NCBI GenBank assembly: GCA_025462885.1
Contig: JAOAPN010000016.1
Coordinates: forward strand, 248,001-312,000
DNA from: Acidobacteriaceae bacterium
Lineage (GTDB): Bacteria > Acidobacteriota > Terriglobia > Terriglobales > Acidobacteriaceae
DNA: 64,000 nt
Reading direction: 5' to 3'
Position numbers and translations under genes: made by a program. Shown here one piece after another: positions 52,331-59,959 of this stretch (its first letter is position 1; the number at the start of each line of letters is the position of its first letter). The notes beneath the pieces were generated by a model that had not been told where the DNA came from, searched no databases, and saw only the letters and a program-made list of their open reading frames with translations.

Positions 52331-53149
52331 TTACTGCATTGTTACGCCGCCCGAGTTCTTCTTTTCCTTCTCGAGTTCGTTGGCCTTGCGAGCGCCCATT
52401 GCCTTCTGGCTCCACTCATCGGCCTTCGCGAGATCCGCCTTGCGGGCAGCATCATCGCCGCACTCCAGGTCAGCCTTGCGGCGGTAGGTGAGGTTGAGAT
52501 AAGACATCGCGTCGTCGTAGGTCTTGTTGATATCAACAGCCTTCTCGAGGTACTGCAGACCCTCGTCCACCGTCGCCGAGTTTGCGGACTTCAGCTTCTC
52601 GCATGCGCCCTTGCTCTTCTTCGCATTGCCGTTACCATCGTCGGTCAGACCGTCAGCGGCGAGAATCGTAATCGCCTGCTTGTAGGACTGCATCCAGTTT
52701 ACGACGCCGATAGTGTAATAAGCCTCGGCATCGTTTGGATCGATTGCGATGACCTTCTTTTCGTATTCCTTGGCATCATCCAGCTTCTTGATATTGCGGT
52801 TGATCGAGGCAATCTGCTTGAGCGCCGTCAGATCGTTCGGGTCTTTGGAAAGCACGGACTGGAAGCCGTCGATCGCATTCTTGGCGATCTGAAGGTTTTC
52901 CGGGGTATCGAGATTCGGAACAACCTGGTAGGCGTAGGAGGTCGCCAGATAGAGCTTTGCATCCGCAGAGTCCGGGTCAAGCGAAATAGCAGTCTGGAAA
53001 TGATTTACGGCATCTTCGTACTTTGCATTCTTGAACGATGCGATGCCTTTGACGAGCTGATCACGCGACTTCAGCTTGTTGCATCCAGCAGTGCTCAGCA
53101 GCAAAGCCAGTAAAGCGGCCGTAACCGGAATCCGTGCGGTTAATCTCAT
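52331..53149 (-). CDS. TPR-repeat lipoprotein
   Basis: 272 residues. Signal ending LLLSTAGC predicts a lipid-anchored protein. Several tetratricopeptide repeats follow (SFKNAKYEDAVNHFQTAISLDPDSADAKLYLATSY; NAIDGFQSVLSKDPNDLTAL; DDAKEYEKKVIAIDPNDAEAYYTIG; GLQYLEKAVDINKTYDDAMSYL), then a charged C-terminus. A scaffold for envelope protein complexes is likely. AAGGAG lies 12 bases before the ATG at 53149; longer frames go to 53161 and 53212. It follows the exbD genes on the same strand but after a terminator. Confidence 0.85.
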   Translation of the reverse strand: MRLTARIPVTAALLALLLSTAGCNKLKSRDQLVKGIASFKNAKYEDAVNHFQTAISLDPDSADAKLYLATSYAYQVVPNLDTPENLQIAKNAIDGFQSVLSKDPNDLTALKQIASINRNIKKLDDAKEYEKKVIAIDPNDAEAYYTIGVVNWMQSYKQAITILAADGLTDDGNGNAKKSKGACEKLKSANSATVDEGLQYLEKAVDINKTYDDAMSYLNLTYRRKADLECGDDAARKADLAKADEWSQKAMGARKANELEKEKKNSGGVTMQ

Positions 53150-53499
53150 GGGGCGTGTCATCTCCTTCAAAATAGGCGCGACTGTACTGTTCGGAATGGC
53201 AAAGCGAGTCATCTAATACAGCTTGCCGCTTGATTGTAACGGCATAAGAGCTTCTATGCCTAGAGCGTGAGAACAACGAAATCGTGAATTGTAGCGCTAA
53301 AGCTTTCAAAACATCTTTACTTTGCTGGACGGCAATACATCTCTAGAGCGCCTATCCAGAAAACTCAAACCCGGCGGGAGCACATTCGACTCCCGGAATA
53401 CTACTCGCCCTGCCGGTTCGGGAACAAGCAAAGGGGAGGGCGACCCAATTTTAGAGTCGCCCTCTCACCTCTGAAACGCTGCGTGCCGCTCGCCGTGGC
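53150..53499. other. Intergenic region between TPR gene and exbD
   Basis: About 350 bases holding the exbD terminator (53437-53463) and presumably the promoter of the TPR gene. No further gene is supported. Confidence 0.4.
53437..53463 (-). terminator. Terminator of the TonB-ExbBD block
   Basis: AGGGCGAC pairs with GTCGCCCT across an 11-base loop; on the minus strand CCCCTTTGC follows. It lies about 37 bases past the exbD stop. Confidence 0.75.
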
Positions 53500-53934
53500 T
53501 TACTGGCCGGCTTCGACGCGAGGGGTGATCAGGCCGATGTTATCGACGCCAGCCTGGTGGCCGAAGTCAATGACCTCAGCTACCTTGCTGAAGTCCAGGT
53601 CCTTGTCGCCCTTGACGAACATGACCTTCTCCTGCCGTGCGGAGAAGATCTCAACCAGCTTGGGCTCGATGGCCTGCTTGTTGAAGTCGTCCTGATTGAT
53701 CTTGTATGAAGGAGCGCCTGCGCCGTTCGACAGGACCTGAACTACGATCGTCCGGTCGTTCGGCTGGTCGTTGGTCTTGTTCTTGGGTGGCTGAGGTACC
53801 AGCGTATCCAACCCCTTCGGGGTTACCGGCACGATCACCATGAAGATGATCAACAACACCAGAAGAACGTCGATCAGCGGCGTTACGTTGATCTCCGATA
53901 CTGCTCCGCCCGAAGGCCCTGCACCCATTCCCAT
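53500..53934 (-). CDS. exbD: ExbD/TolR-family biopolymer transporter, copy 1
   Basis: 144 residues. A single membrane helix (about 17-35) with the family motif INVTPLIDVLLVLLIIFM, in which the Asp in the helix carries protons, and a periplasmic domain. AAGGAGAATTGCA before ATG 53934 fixes the start (the open frame extends to 53979). Works with ExbB to power TonB. One of two exbD genes in this block. Confidence 0.93.
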   Translation of the reverse strand: MGMGAGPSGGAVSEINVTPLIDVLLVLLIIFMVIVPVTPKGLDTLVPQPPKNKTNDQPNDRTIVVQVLSNGAGAPSYKINQDDFNKQAIEPKLVEIFSARQEKVMFVKGDKDLDFSKVAEVIDFGHQAGVDNIGLITPRVEAGQ

Positions 53935-54014
53935 TGCAATTCTCCTTGGTTCCCTGTCGCTTTCAAGCTGCAGGGCCACTCACAATTCGTACGGTAGTTC
54001 CAGGTTCTAAAAAT

Positions 54015-54461
54015 CTATTTCGCAGCAGGAGCAGGTGCATCCTGATCGCGCTTTTCGGTCAAAAGGCCGAGCTGGCTCACACCAGCCGAGCGAATACCGT
54101 CAACGGCGTCCATCACCTTGCCGTAGTTCGCGCGAATGTCCGCACGCATGAAGACCTGCTTGCTGGTCTTGTTCTCCAGCTTCGCAGAAATTTTGCTGCC
54201 CAGATCGTCCATGGTGACCTGATCGCCGCCCAGGAACGTCCGGCCGTCGCGCGTCACTGCCACAACCACGGCGTCTTCCTTATTGGCATCTTCCATCACT
54301 ACAGCGGCATCCGCCGTCGGCAGATCCACGTTCACCTTGTTGTTCAACATTGGTGTGATGACCATGAAGATGATCAACAGCACCAGCATCACGTCGACCA
54401 TCGGGGTCACGTTGATGTTTGAGTTGACCTTCTTGCCTTCGTCTCGTTTATTGATACCCAT
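54015..54461 (-). CDS. exbD: ExbD/TolR-family biopolymer transporter, copy 2
   Basis: 148 residues. Motif NSNINVTPMVDVMLVLLIIFM with the proton-carrying Asp in the helix. The periplasmic domain differs from copy 1 (FMRADIRANYGKVMDAVDGIRSAG). Two ExbD paralogues after one ExbB are common in Acidobacteria, Bacteroidetes and Myxobacteria. Follows the exbB gene and a strong intergenic stem-loop. Confidence 0.93.
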   Translation of the reverse strand: MGINKRDEGKKVNSNINVTPMVDVMLVLLIIFMVITPMLNNKVNVDLPTADAAVVMEDANKEDAVVVAVTRDGRTFLGGDQVTMDDLGSKISAKLENKTSKQVFMRADIRANYGKVMDAVDGIRSAGVSQLGLLTEKRDQDAPAPAAK

Positions 54462-54544
54462 GCCGTTTACTCCGTCCTGATCTCAACGTCCTGTCAACGT
54501 CTAAAGCCACAGTGTTGTTCCGTCACTGACTCGCCGGCGCTTTA

Positions 54545-54578
54545 CTCCCGGACGCCGTTCGCTGGCGGCATCCGGGAG
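54545..54578 (-). other. Stem-loop between exbB and exbD (copy 2)
   Basis: CTCCCGGA (54545-54552) pairs with TCCGGGAG (54571-54578), with an inner GCCG/CGGC extension. No T-run follows on the minus strand. It could set relative expression of exbB and exbD through mRNA processing or stability. Confidence 0.6.
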
Positions 54579-54633
54579 GTTCAGCATAGTTCCAGGAGTA
54601 GGTGACACCCTGCTCAATCCCTGCAACAGAGAT

Positions 54634-55374
54634 CTAGCGGTGGCTCTGCTTGATGAAGTAGTCCACCAGCTCGGAGGAGCTGTTGTCCATTTCAACGTCG
54701 AACGACTCGACCTTACCGGTGAAGTAGTTGAACGTCATAACGGCAGGGATGGCGACGAGAAGACCGAAGGCGGTCGTTACGAGGGCTTCCGAAATACCAC
54801 CGGCAACCGCGCCGATACCAGAAGTCTTCTGGGTCGCGATCTGCTGGAAGGCGTTCAAAATACCGACTACCGTGCCGAACAGACCGATGAACGGTGCCGT
54901 CGAACCGATGGTGGCGAGACCGCCGAGGCCGCGCTTCAGCTTGGCGTGAACGATTGCTTCCGAGCGCTCGAGAGCGCGCTGCGAGCTCTCAACCTGCTCT
55001 TCGGTGATGCTGCCGCCCGAACCGAAGCTGCGGAACTCCTGCAGGCCAGCGGTGACGACTTCAGCGAGGTGAGACTTCTTGCAACGGTCGGCAACCTTGA
55101 TCGCCTCGTCCAGACGGCCGTCCTTCAACGCGCCGGCAACCTTGGGCGCGAACTCGCGGGACTGCTTGCGGGCGGCGGAGAAGTAGAGGGCGCGGTCGAT
55201 GATCACAGCGAGCGACCAGATCGACATAATGAACAGCAGAATGACGACAGCGCGGGCCAGGTTACCCATGTTGCCCCAGAGCTGAAGCGGGCTGAAGCCG
55301 ACCTGCGCTTCTTCAAAGAACAATGCGAGGGTCGAAGGTACATGAGCGAAGTTGGTGAGATGAGCGAGAATCAC
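54634..55374 (-). CDS. exbB: ExbB/TolQ/MotA-family proton channel
   Basis: 246 residues with three predicted membrane helices (about 38-58, 155-180 and 200-222). RGLGGLATIGSTAPFIGLFGTVVGILNAF is the ExbB/TolQ core signature. Forms the proton-conducting ring around ExbD and energises TonB in the inner membrane. A likely promoter (GGTATAAC on the minus strand) lies some 80 bases upstream. Confidence 0.94.
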   Translation of the reverse strand: MILAHLTNFAHVPSTLALFFEEAQVGFSPLQLWGNMGNLARAVVILLFIMSIWSLAVIIDRALYFSAARKQSREFAPKVAGALKDGRLDEAIKVADRCKKSHLAEVVTAGLQEFRSFGSGGSITEEQVESSQRALERSEAIVHAKLKRGLGGLATIGSTAPFIGLFGTVVGILNAFQQIATQKTSGIGAVAGGISEALVTTAFGLLVAIPAVMTFNYFTGKVESFDVEMDNSSSELVDYFIKQSHR

Positions 55375-55552
55375 TGGAATCTTTCCTCCTGGTTGGATCT
55401 TGGTTGAACTGTATCGTTCCCAATTTGGGTCGTGAATACCCCGAAAGTTATAGCTGGGATAGTTATACCCGGGATATTCACGTTAAACGTTTCAAGCTTC
55501 CGGCTCTGGACAACTTCCAGCGATCAAAAGCTCCTGCGAACGAACCTGATAT

Positions 55553-56284
55553 TTAGCTGCCGAAGTTGAAGTTCACCGTAATCGTGGTATCGACTTCGGT
55601 CGGATCGCCATTCAGAAGATACGGCTTGTACCTCCAGTTGCGCACCGCATCAACAGCCGCCGACTGCAACATCTGCGGACCGCTGACAACCTCAAGCTTT
55701 TCGATCGTGCCCGTCTTGGAGATCATGGCGTGCAGCACAACGGAACCTGAAACGTGTGCGGCCTTCGCGATCGGAGGATAGGTCGGATTGGAACCCGAGA
55801 TCTTCGCTCCGGACATGACACCGCTCGAAACGCGCTGCGGTCCCTTGGGAGGTGCAACCTTGACGACGGGAGCAGGCGCGGTACCGATGCCGCCCAAAAC
55901 GCCGCCCGGGACACCGCTGCCGCCACCCATGCCCGACATACCGGCAACACCGGCCATCTGCGGCGGAGGAGCAGCTTCTTCCTTCAGCATCTTGATGTCT
56001 TTAGGAATCTTGGTCGGCGCGTGCAGGCCCTGATCGACCTCGGACACCATCTTGATCGGCTTGACGATCTGCGCCGGCGGAGGAGGCGGCGGAGGGGGAG
56101 GCGGTGGAGGAGGCGCTGAAAGCATGGCCGTCATGGCCGTCTTCGGCAGAGCCTCGGGATAAAGCAAGGGGATAAGGATCATCGTGCCCAGGATTGCGCC
56201 GTTGAAAACAAACGTGCCAATCATCCAGTACTTGGATTTGGTCTTGAGCTTCCCGCCGGATTCCATCAAAGAGTCTTCAAACAT
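55553..56284 (-). CDS. tonB: TonB energy transducer
   Basis: 243 residues. N-terminal cytoplasmic stretch and one membrane helix (about 22-43), a run of 13 consecutive Pro, a Pro/Gly-rich periplasmic linker and a C-terminal TonB fold (GSNPTYPPIAKAAHVSGSVVLHAMISKTGTIEKLEVVSGPQML ... VRNWRYKPYLLNGDPTEVDTTITVNF). The YP and W-R-Y-KP landmarks match TonB C-terminal domains. Transduces proton-motive energy to outer-membrane receptors such as the Oar-like genes at 0-4 kb. ATG 56284 is preferred to an in-frame GTG at 56296. Confidence 0.93.
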   Translation of the reverse strand: MFEDSLMESGGKLKTKSKYWMIGTFVFNGAILGTMILIPLLYPEALPKTAMTAMLSAPPPPPPPPPPPPPAQIVKPIKMVSEVDQGLHAPTKIPKDIKMLKEEAAPPPQMAGVAGMSGMGGGSGVPGGVLGGIGTAPAPVVKVAPPKGPQRVSSGVMSGAKISGSNPTYPPIAKAAHVSGSVVLHAMISKTGTIEKLEVVSGPQMLQSAAVDAVRNWRYKPYLLNGDPTEVDTTITVNFNFGS

Positions 56285-56350
56285 GTGCAGCCTCACTATC
56301 GTGAAGAAGAGCTAGTGTTGTTAGACACCGCGCCGTACAGCTTTGTTCCC

Positions 56351-56382
56351 GCAAGTTGTACTTTTATACCTAGCAAGTTGTA
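56351..56382 (-). promoter_or_regulatory. Direct repeat and -10-like element upstream of tonB
   Basis: GCAAGTTGTA appears at 56351-56360 and 56373-56382, 22 bases apart (two helical turns). Between them the minus strand reads CTAGGTATAA (56364-56373), the same ten bases found upstream of lipA at 29063-29072, which suggests an extended -10 promoter. The direct repeats could be a regulator site around it. Confidence 0.5.
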
Positions 56383-56474
56383 TTGACGCCAGCTTTTCGT
56401 TGCCGGCTGGTCGATTCACGGGCGACGCTGCCCGCTAGACCCTTCCGTTCGAACTCAAGTCCTGGTCCGAAGAC

Positions 56475-57437
56475 CTAGACTCGTGTCCGTTTTCCTGCGG
56501 GCAGCGTGGCAACCTTGCCGCGCGACGCCCGCCAATCCTGATATGCCACCAGCATGGGTGCGGCTACTGCGATCGATGAATACGTTCCGATCAGAATGCC
56601 GACCACCAATGCGAAAGAGAAGCCGTGCAGAACTTCTCCGCCAAACAAGTACAGTGACAACACCGTCAAGAACGTCAACCCGGACGTCAAAACGGTTCGA
56701 CTCAAAGTTTGATTGATGCTGCGGTTGACTACATCCGAAAGTGTCTCTTTCCGGCTCATCGCGAGGTTTTCGCGAATGCGGTCGAAGACGACGATCGTGT
56801 CGTTCATCGAATAACCAATCAGTGTAAGGATTGCTGCAATTACCGTAAGGGTTATCTCTTGATTCGTCAAGCTGAACGCGCCCACGGTGATGAGCGTGTC
56901 ATGGAAGACCGCTACGACAGCGGCCACGCCATAGATCAGTTCGAAGCGGAACCATAGATAAATCAACATCCCGAGCAGGGAATACAACGTCGCCAGCCAG
57001 GCCTGCTTCTGCAACGCCTTGCCTGCCGTGGGGCCGACGATGTCGACCTGCTCTACCGTGAAGCTGGAGTCGTGGTAATTCGCCGCGAGAGCCTGCTCTA
57101 CCGCTTCGCGACCCGCATCGTGGGCAGAGTCCGTCGCAGTGGACTGCGGGAGCGAGATGATCTCCTTGTTCGCCGCGTTGCCGCTCGGATCACTGACGCG
57201 AACAATCGTCGCGTTATGGATGCCCGCCTTATCGATCGCCGCACGCAGATGGTCTTCATTCGGGGTGGCGGAGAACGCGACACGAACCTGCGTACCGCCC
57301 TTGAAGTCCACGCCGAGCGGAACATGATGCCAGAACAGAATGCTCAGCAGGCCAGCCACCGAGAAGATCAGGGAGAAACCAAGGAAGTACCATTTCTTCC
57401 CCAGCCAGTCGATATTCGTGCTCCGGAACAGTTCCAC
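56475..57437 (-). CDS. secF: Protein translocase subunit SecF
   Basis: 320 residues, six membrane helices. VPLGVDFKGGTQVRVAF is the conserved periplasmic entry, and LTLIGYSMNDTIVVFDRIRENL and SINQTLSRTVLTSGLTFLTVLSLYLFGGE are the RND-like helix-4 and helix-5 motifs of SecF. Pulls secreted proteins through the membrane with SecD using the proton gradient. 110 bases follow secD; yajC precedes it. Confidence 0.96.
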   Translation of the reverse strand: MELFRSTNIDWLGKKWYFLGFSLIFSVAGLLSILFWHHVPLGVDFKGGTQVRVAFSATPNEDHLRAAIDKAGIHNATIVRVSDPSGNAANKEIISLPQSTATDSAHDAGREAVEQALAANYHDSSFTVEQVDIVGPTAGKALQKQAWLATLYSLLGMLIYLWFRFELIYGVAAVVAVFHDTLITVGAFSLTNQEITLTVIAAILTLIGYSMNDTIVVFDRIRENLAMSRKETLSDVVNRSINQTLSRTVLTSGLTFLTVLSLYLFGGEVLHGFSFALVVGILIGTYSSIAVAAPMLVAYQDWRASRGKVATLPAGKRTRV

Positions 57438-57547
57438 GCTCTTACGCCCTCAGCGGAGGCATTCAGCCCCGCAATCTCTCACAGACAAACTCTCAAAGAC
57501 AAAACCAAACTTCAAGCCGTCACAGCCAATGTCGATAGCCTTGCGAG

Positions 57548-59155
57548 CTAGATCGACAGCGCCGCGCCGCGCTCCTTCTTCTGCAGGATCGTGTCGAAGA
57601 TCAGGCGCGACACGAACACGGCAGTAAACAGATTCGCCAGCAAACCAAACACGAGTGTCACGGCAAAGCCCTTGACCGGACCGGTTCCGAAGAGGAACAG
57701 GATCGCGGCAGAGACGATGGTTGTAACGTGCGTGTCGACGATCGTGACCCACGCATGGGCAAAGCCGGACTGAACAGCCGCGGCGGAAGTTTTACCCGAG
57801 CGCAACTCCTCGCGGATACGCTCGAAGATCAGCACGTTCGAGTCGACACCCATACCGATGGTCAGGATGACGCCGGCGATGCCCGGCAGCGTCAACGTCG
57901 AGCCGGTAAAGCCCATGAAGCCGAGCAGGATCAGAAGATTGAGCAGCAGCGCCAGGTTGGCATTGATGCCCGCGCCCTTGTAGTACACCAGCATGAAGAG
58001 CATGACCGCGGCCATGCCGACGACCGATGCCACCACGCCCTGCCGGATCGACGCAGCACCCAGGCTCGGTCCAACGGTGCGCGTTTCAAGATACGAGATG
58101 GAGGCAGGCAGCGCGCCTGTACGCAGCATCAGGCTGAGGTCGTCGGCCTGCTGCCTGGTGAAGCCGCCCGTAATTTCACCACGGTCACGGATCGCTGACT
58201 GGATGCCCGCCACCTCGCGAACCTTGTTATCCAGCACAATCGCCATCGAACCCGGTGTAGCGCCCGAAGCCTGGTGATCCTGCGTGTACTTGTAGAAGCG
58301 GTCGCCCGCCTCGGTGGTCAGCGTAAAGGTGATGTTAGGACGGCCGTTCTGATCCTGCGAAGGCTGCGCATCGCGGAAGTCGATACCTTCCACTTCGCTG
58401 GCGCGCTTCAACAGCCAGATCTGCTCCGGCGCACCCGCTGAACCCGAGCCCTTCATCAGGATGCCATCCGGAGGAAGCACGCCAGCATTCGCCTGCAGAG
58501 CTTCCTGGTCGGTGGCGAACGGTCCACCGATCACCGCGTGGATCGCCAGCTTCGCGGTCGACTGGATCACTTCTTCAACCTGATCCAGATTGGAGATGCC
58601 CGGCAGTTCTACCAGGATCTGATTCTCGCCCAGGCCATACTTCTGAATCACTGGCTCTGCAACACCCAGCTTGTCGATGCGCTCGCGGATCGTCTCAATC
58701 GAAGTATCCACCGTGCGGGTCGCGAGGTCGCGCGCCGCCGACTGCTTCATCGTCAGCGTTGCTCCGCCGTCGGAGGTCGTCGAGACGTCATAGATCGAAT
58801 AGTCATTCCCGTTCAGCACGCTGCGGGCGTCACTCAACTTCCCTGTCGGGATGCCTGCGACGATGATCGTCTGCGGCCGTGCCGCATCCGTCTTGCCGGC
58901 GGTCGCGCCAACAATACCAGCCTTCTGCAGGTCAGCCTGAATGCGGGCCGCGTCGCGATCGGTCGCGGAGGCGAGAGCCTCTTCGGCATGCACGCCCAGC
59001 ACCAGGTGCATTCCACCCTTCAGGTCCAGACCCAGATGGATACGGTCCGTAATCGACTGCTTCAACCCGCCATGCGGAATGCCCACAATGCCGAAGACGA
59101 AGACTACCAATACCGCAACGATGAATGCCAGTTTCCCGGTCAGATTCTTGCCCAT
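57548..59155 (-). CDS. secD: Protein translocase subunit SecD
   Basis: 535 residues, six membrane helices. LGLDLKGGMHLVLGV is the conserved start of the large periplasmic P1 domain; GLGENQILVELPGISNLDQVEEVIQSTAKL and the C-terminal TLTLPGIAGVILTIGMGVDSNVLIFERIREEL and VDTHVTTIVSAAILFLFGTGPVKGFAVTL are SecD landmarks. Works with SecF and YajC at the exit of SecYEG. Confidence 0.96.
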   Translation of the reverse strand: MGKNLTGKLAFIVAVLVVFVFGIVGIPHGGLKQSITDRIHLGLDLKGGMHLVLGVHAEEALASATDRDAARIQADLQKAGIVGATAGKTDAARPQTIIVAGIPTGKLSDARSVLNGNDYSIYDVSTTSDGGATLTMKQSAARDLATRTVDTSIETIRERIDKLGVAEPVIQKYGLGENQILVELPGISNLDQVEEVIQSTAKLAIHAVIGGPFATDQEALQANAGVLPPDGILMKGSGSAGAPEQIWLLKRASEVEGIDFRDAQPSQDQNGRPNITFTLTTEAGDRFYKYTQDHQASGATPGSMAIVLDNKVREVAGIQSAIRDRGEITGGFTRQQADDLSLMLRTGALPASISYLETRTVGPSLGAASIRQGVVASVVGMAAVMLFMLVYYKGAGINANLALLLNLLILLGFMGFTGSTLTLPGIAGVILTIGMGVDSNVLIFERIREELRSGKTSAAAVQSGFAHAWVTIVDTHVTTIVSAAILFLFGTGPVKGFAVTLVFGLLANLFTAVFVSRLIFDTILQKKERGAALSI

Positions 59156-59307
59156 GATTTTTATCGAAGGTCACAACCGCGTCGCCAAAATCTCGGCCCC
59201 GCCGCCACGTTCCTTACTTCTTCCTCAACCGCACAAGCGGCTATCTCAAAATAATCACTACAACGTAGTGCTGCCAATTTAAATAGAACTACCACCTCAA
59301 AACTTGC

Positions 59308-59634
59308 TTATGCGTCGGGTGTGGTCATCGCGGCAATCGCGCTCTTCACAAACTCCAACTTCACGCCGTCCGGCTGGACGCGCAGGATAACAATGTCGTC
59401 CTTCACGCTCAACACAGTTCCACGGATTCCGCCATTGGTCGTAACCTGATCGCCGGACTTCAACTGCCCCAGCATCTCCTGCCACTTCTTCTGCTTCCGC
59501 TGGTTCGGCGCAATCATCAGGAAATACAAAACGATAAAGAACAGTACCGGGAGTGCGAGACCACCCAGATTCCCAAGACCACCCGCAAATCCCTGCAACC
59601 ACATTGCCTGCATCAAGAAAACTCCAATCGGCAT
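59308..59634 (-). CDS. yajC: Preprotein translocase subunit YajC
   Basis: 108 residues. One membrane helix (about 20-42, GLALPVLFFIVLYFLMIAPNQRKQKKWQEMLGQLKSGDQV), followed by a cytoplasmic domain with GGIRGTVLSVKDDIVILRV. It has the usual order yajC-secD-secF. M8 (59613), with TTGGAG nine bases upstream, is an alternative start. Confidence 0.95.
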   Translation of the reverse strand: MPIGVFLMQAMWLQGFAGGLGNLGGLALPVLFFIVLYFLMIAPNQRKQKKWQEMLGQLKSGDQVTTNGGIRGTVLSVKDDIVILRVQPDGVKLEFVKSAIAAMTTPDA

Positions 59635-59959
59635 CTAAACCTGCATACGAGCCGGGCTGGCGTATTCGATCGCGCACCAGCCGACATTTTTCGCAATTCA
59701 ATTCAGCGCCAGATACACTCCGGCCTGCTGCGAAAAACTACGTTCGACCCCTAAGCATCGCGTAACAGACACGGCATGTCAAGAAAAGCCCGCGTCAATT
59801 GCCCCTCTCGCCCATAACCTCTCGCACCTGCACCGTTTCGGAAACGAATGCGTGAGCCAGCGCAAAACACAGGGCGCAGAAGCGCAAACTCCCGTCGCCT
59901 CAGACAAACAACCCTCCAGCGGGTGTTAAGATAGGACCTGAGGCCACCCCGCACACTGT
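59635..59959. other. Divergent intergenic region between yajC and lepA
   Basis: About 325 bases that must contain promoters for both genes. No structural RNA or palindrome stands out, and lepA has no clear ribosome binding site. Confidence 0.4.

Noticed and set aside
59700..59760. GTTCGACCCC resembling a tRNA T-arm
   Set aside because: The bases around it do not pair as a T-stem and no acceptor, D or anticodon arms can be built on either strand.
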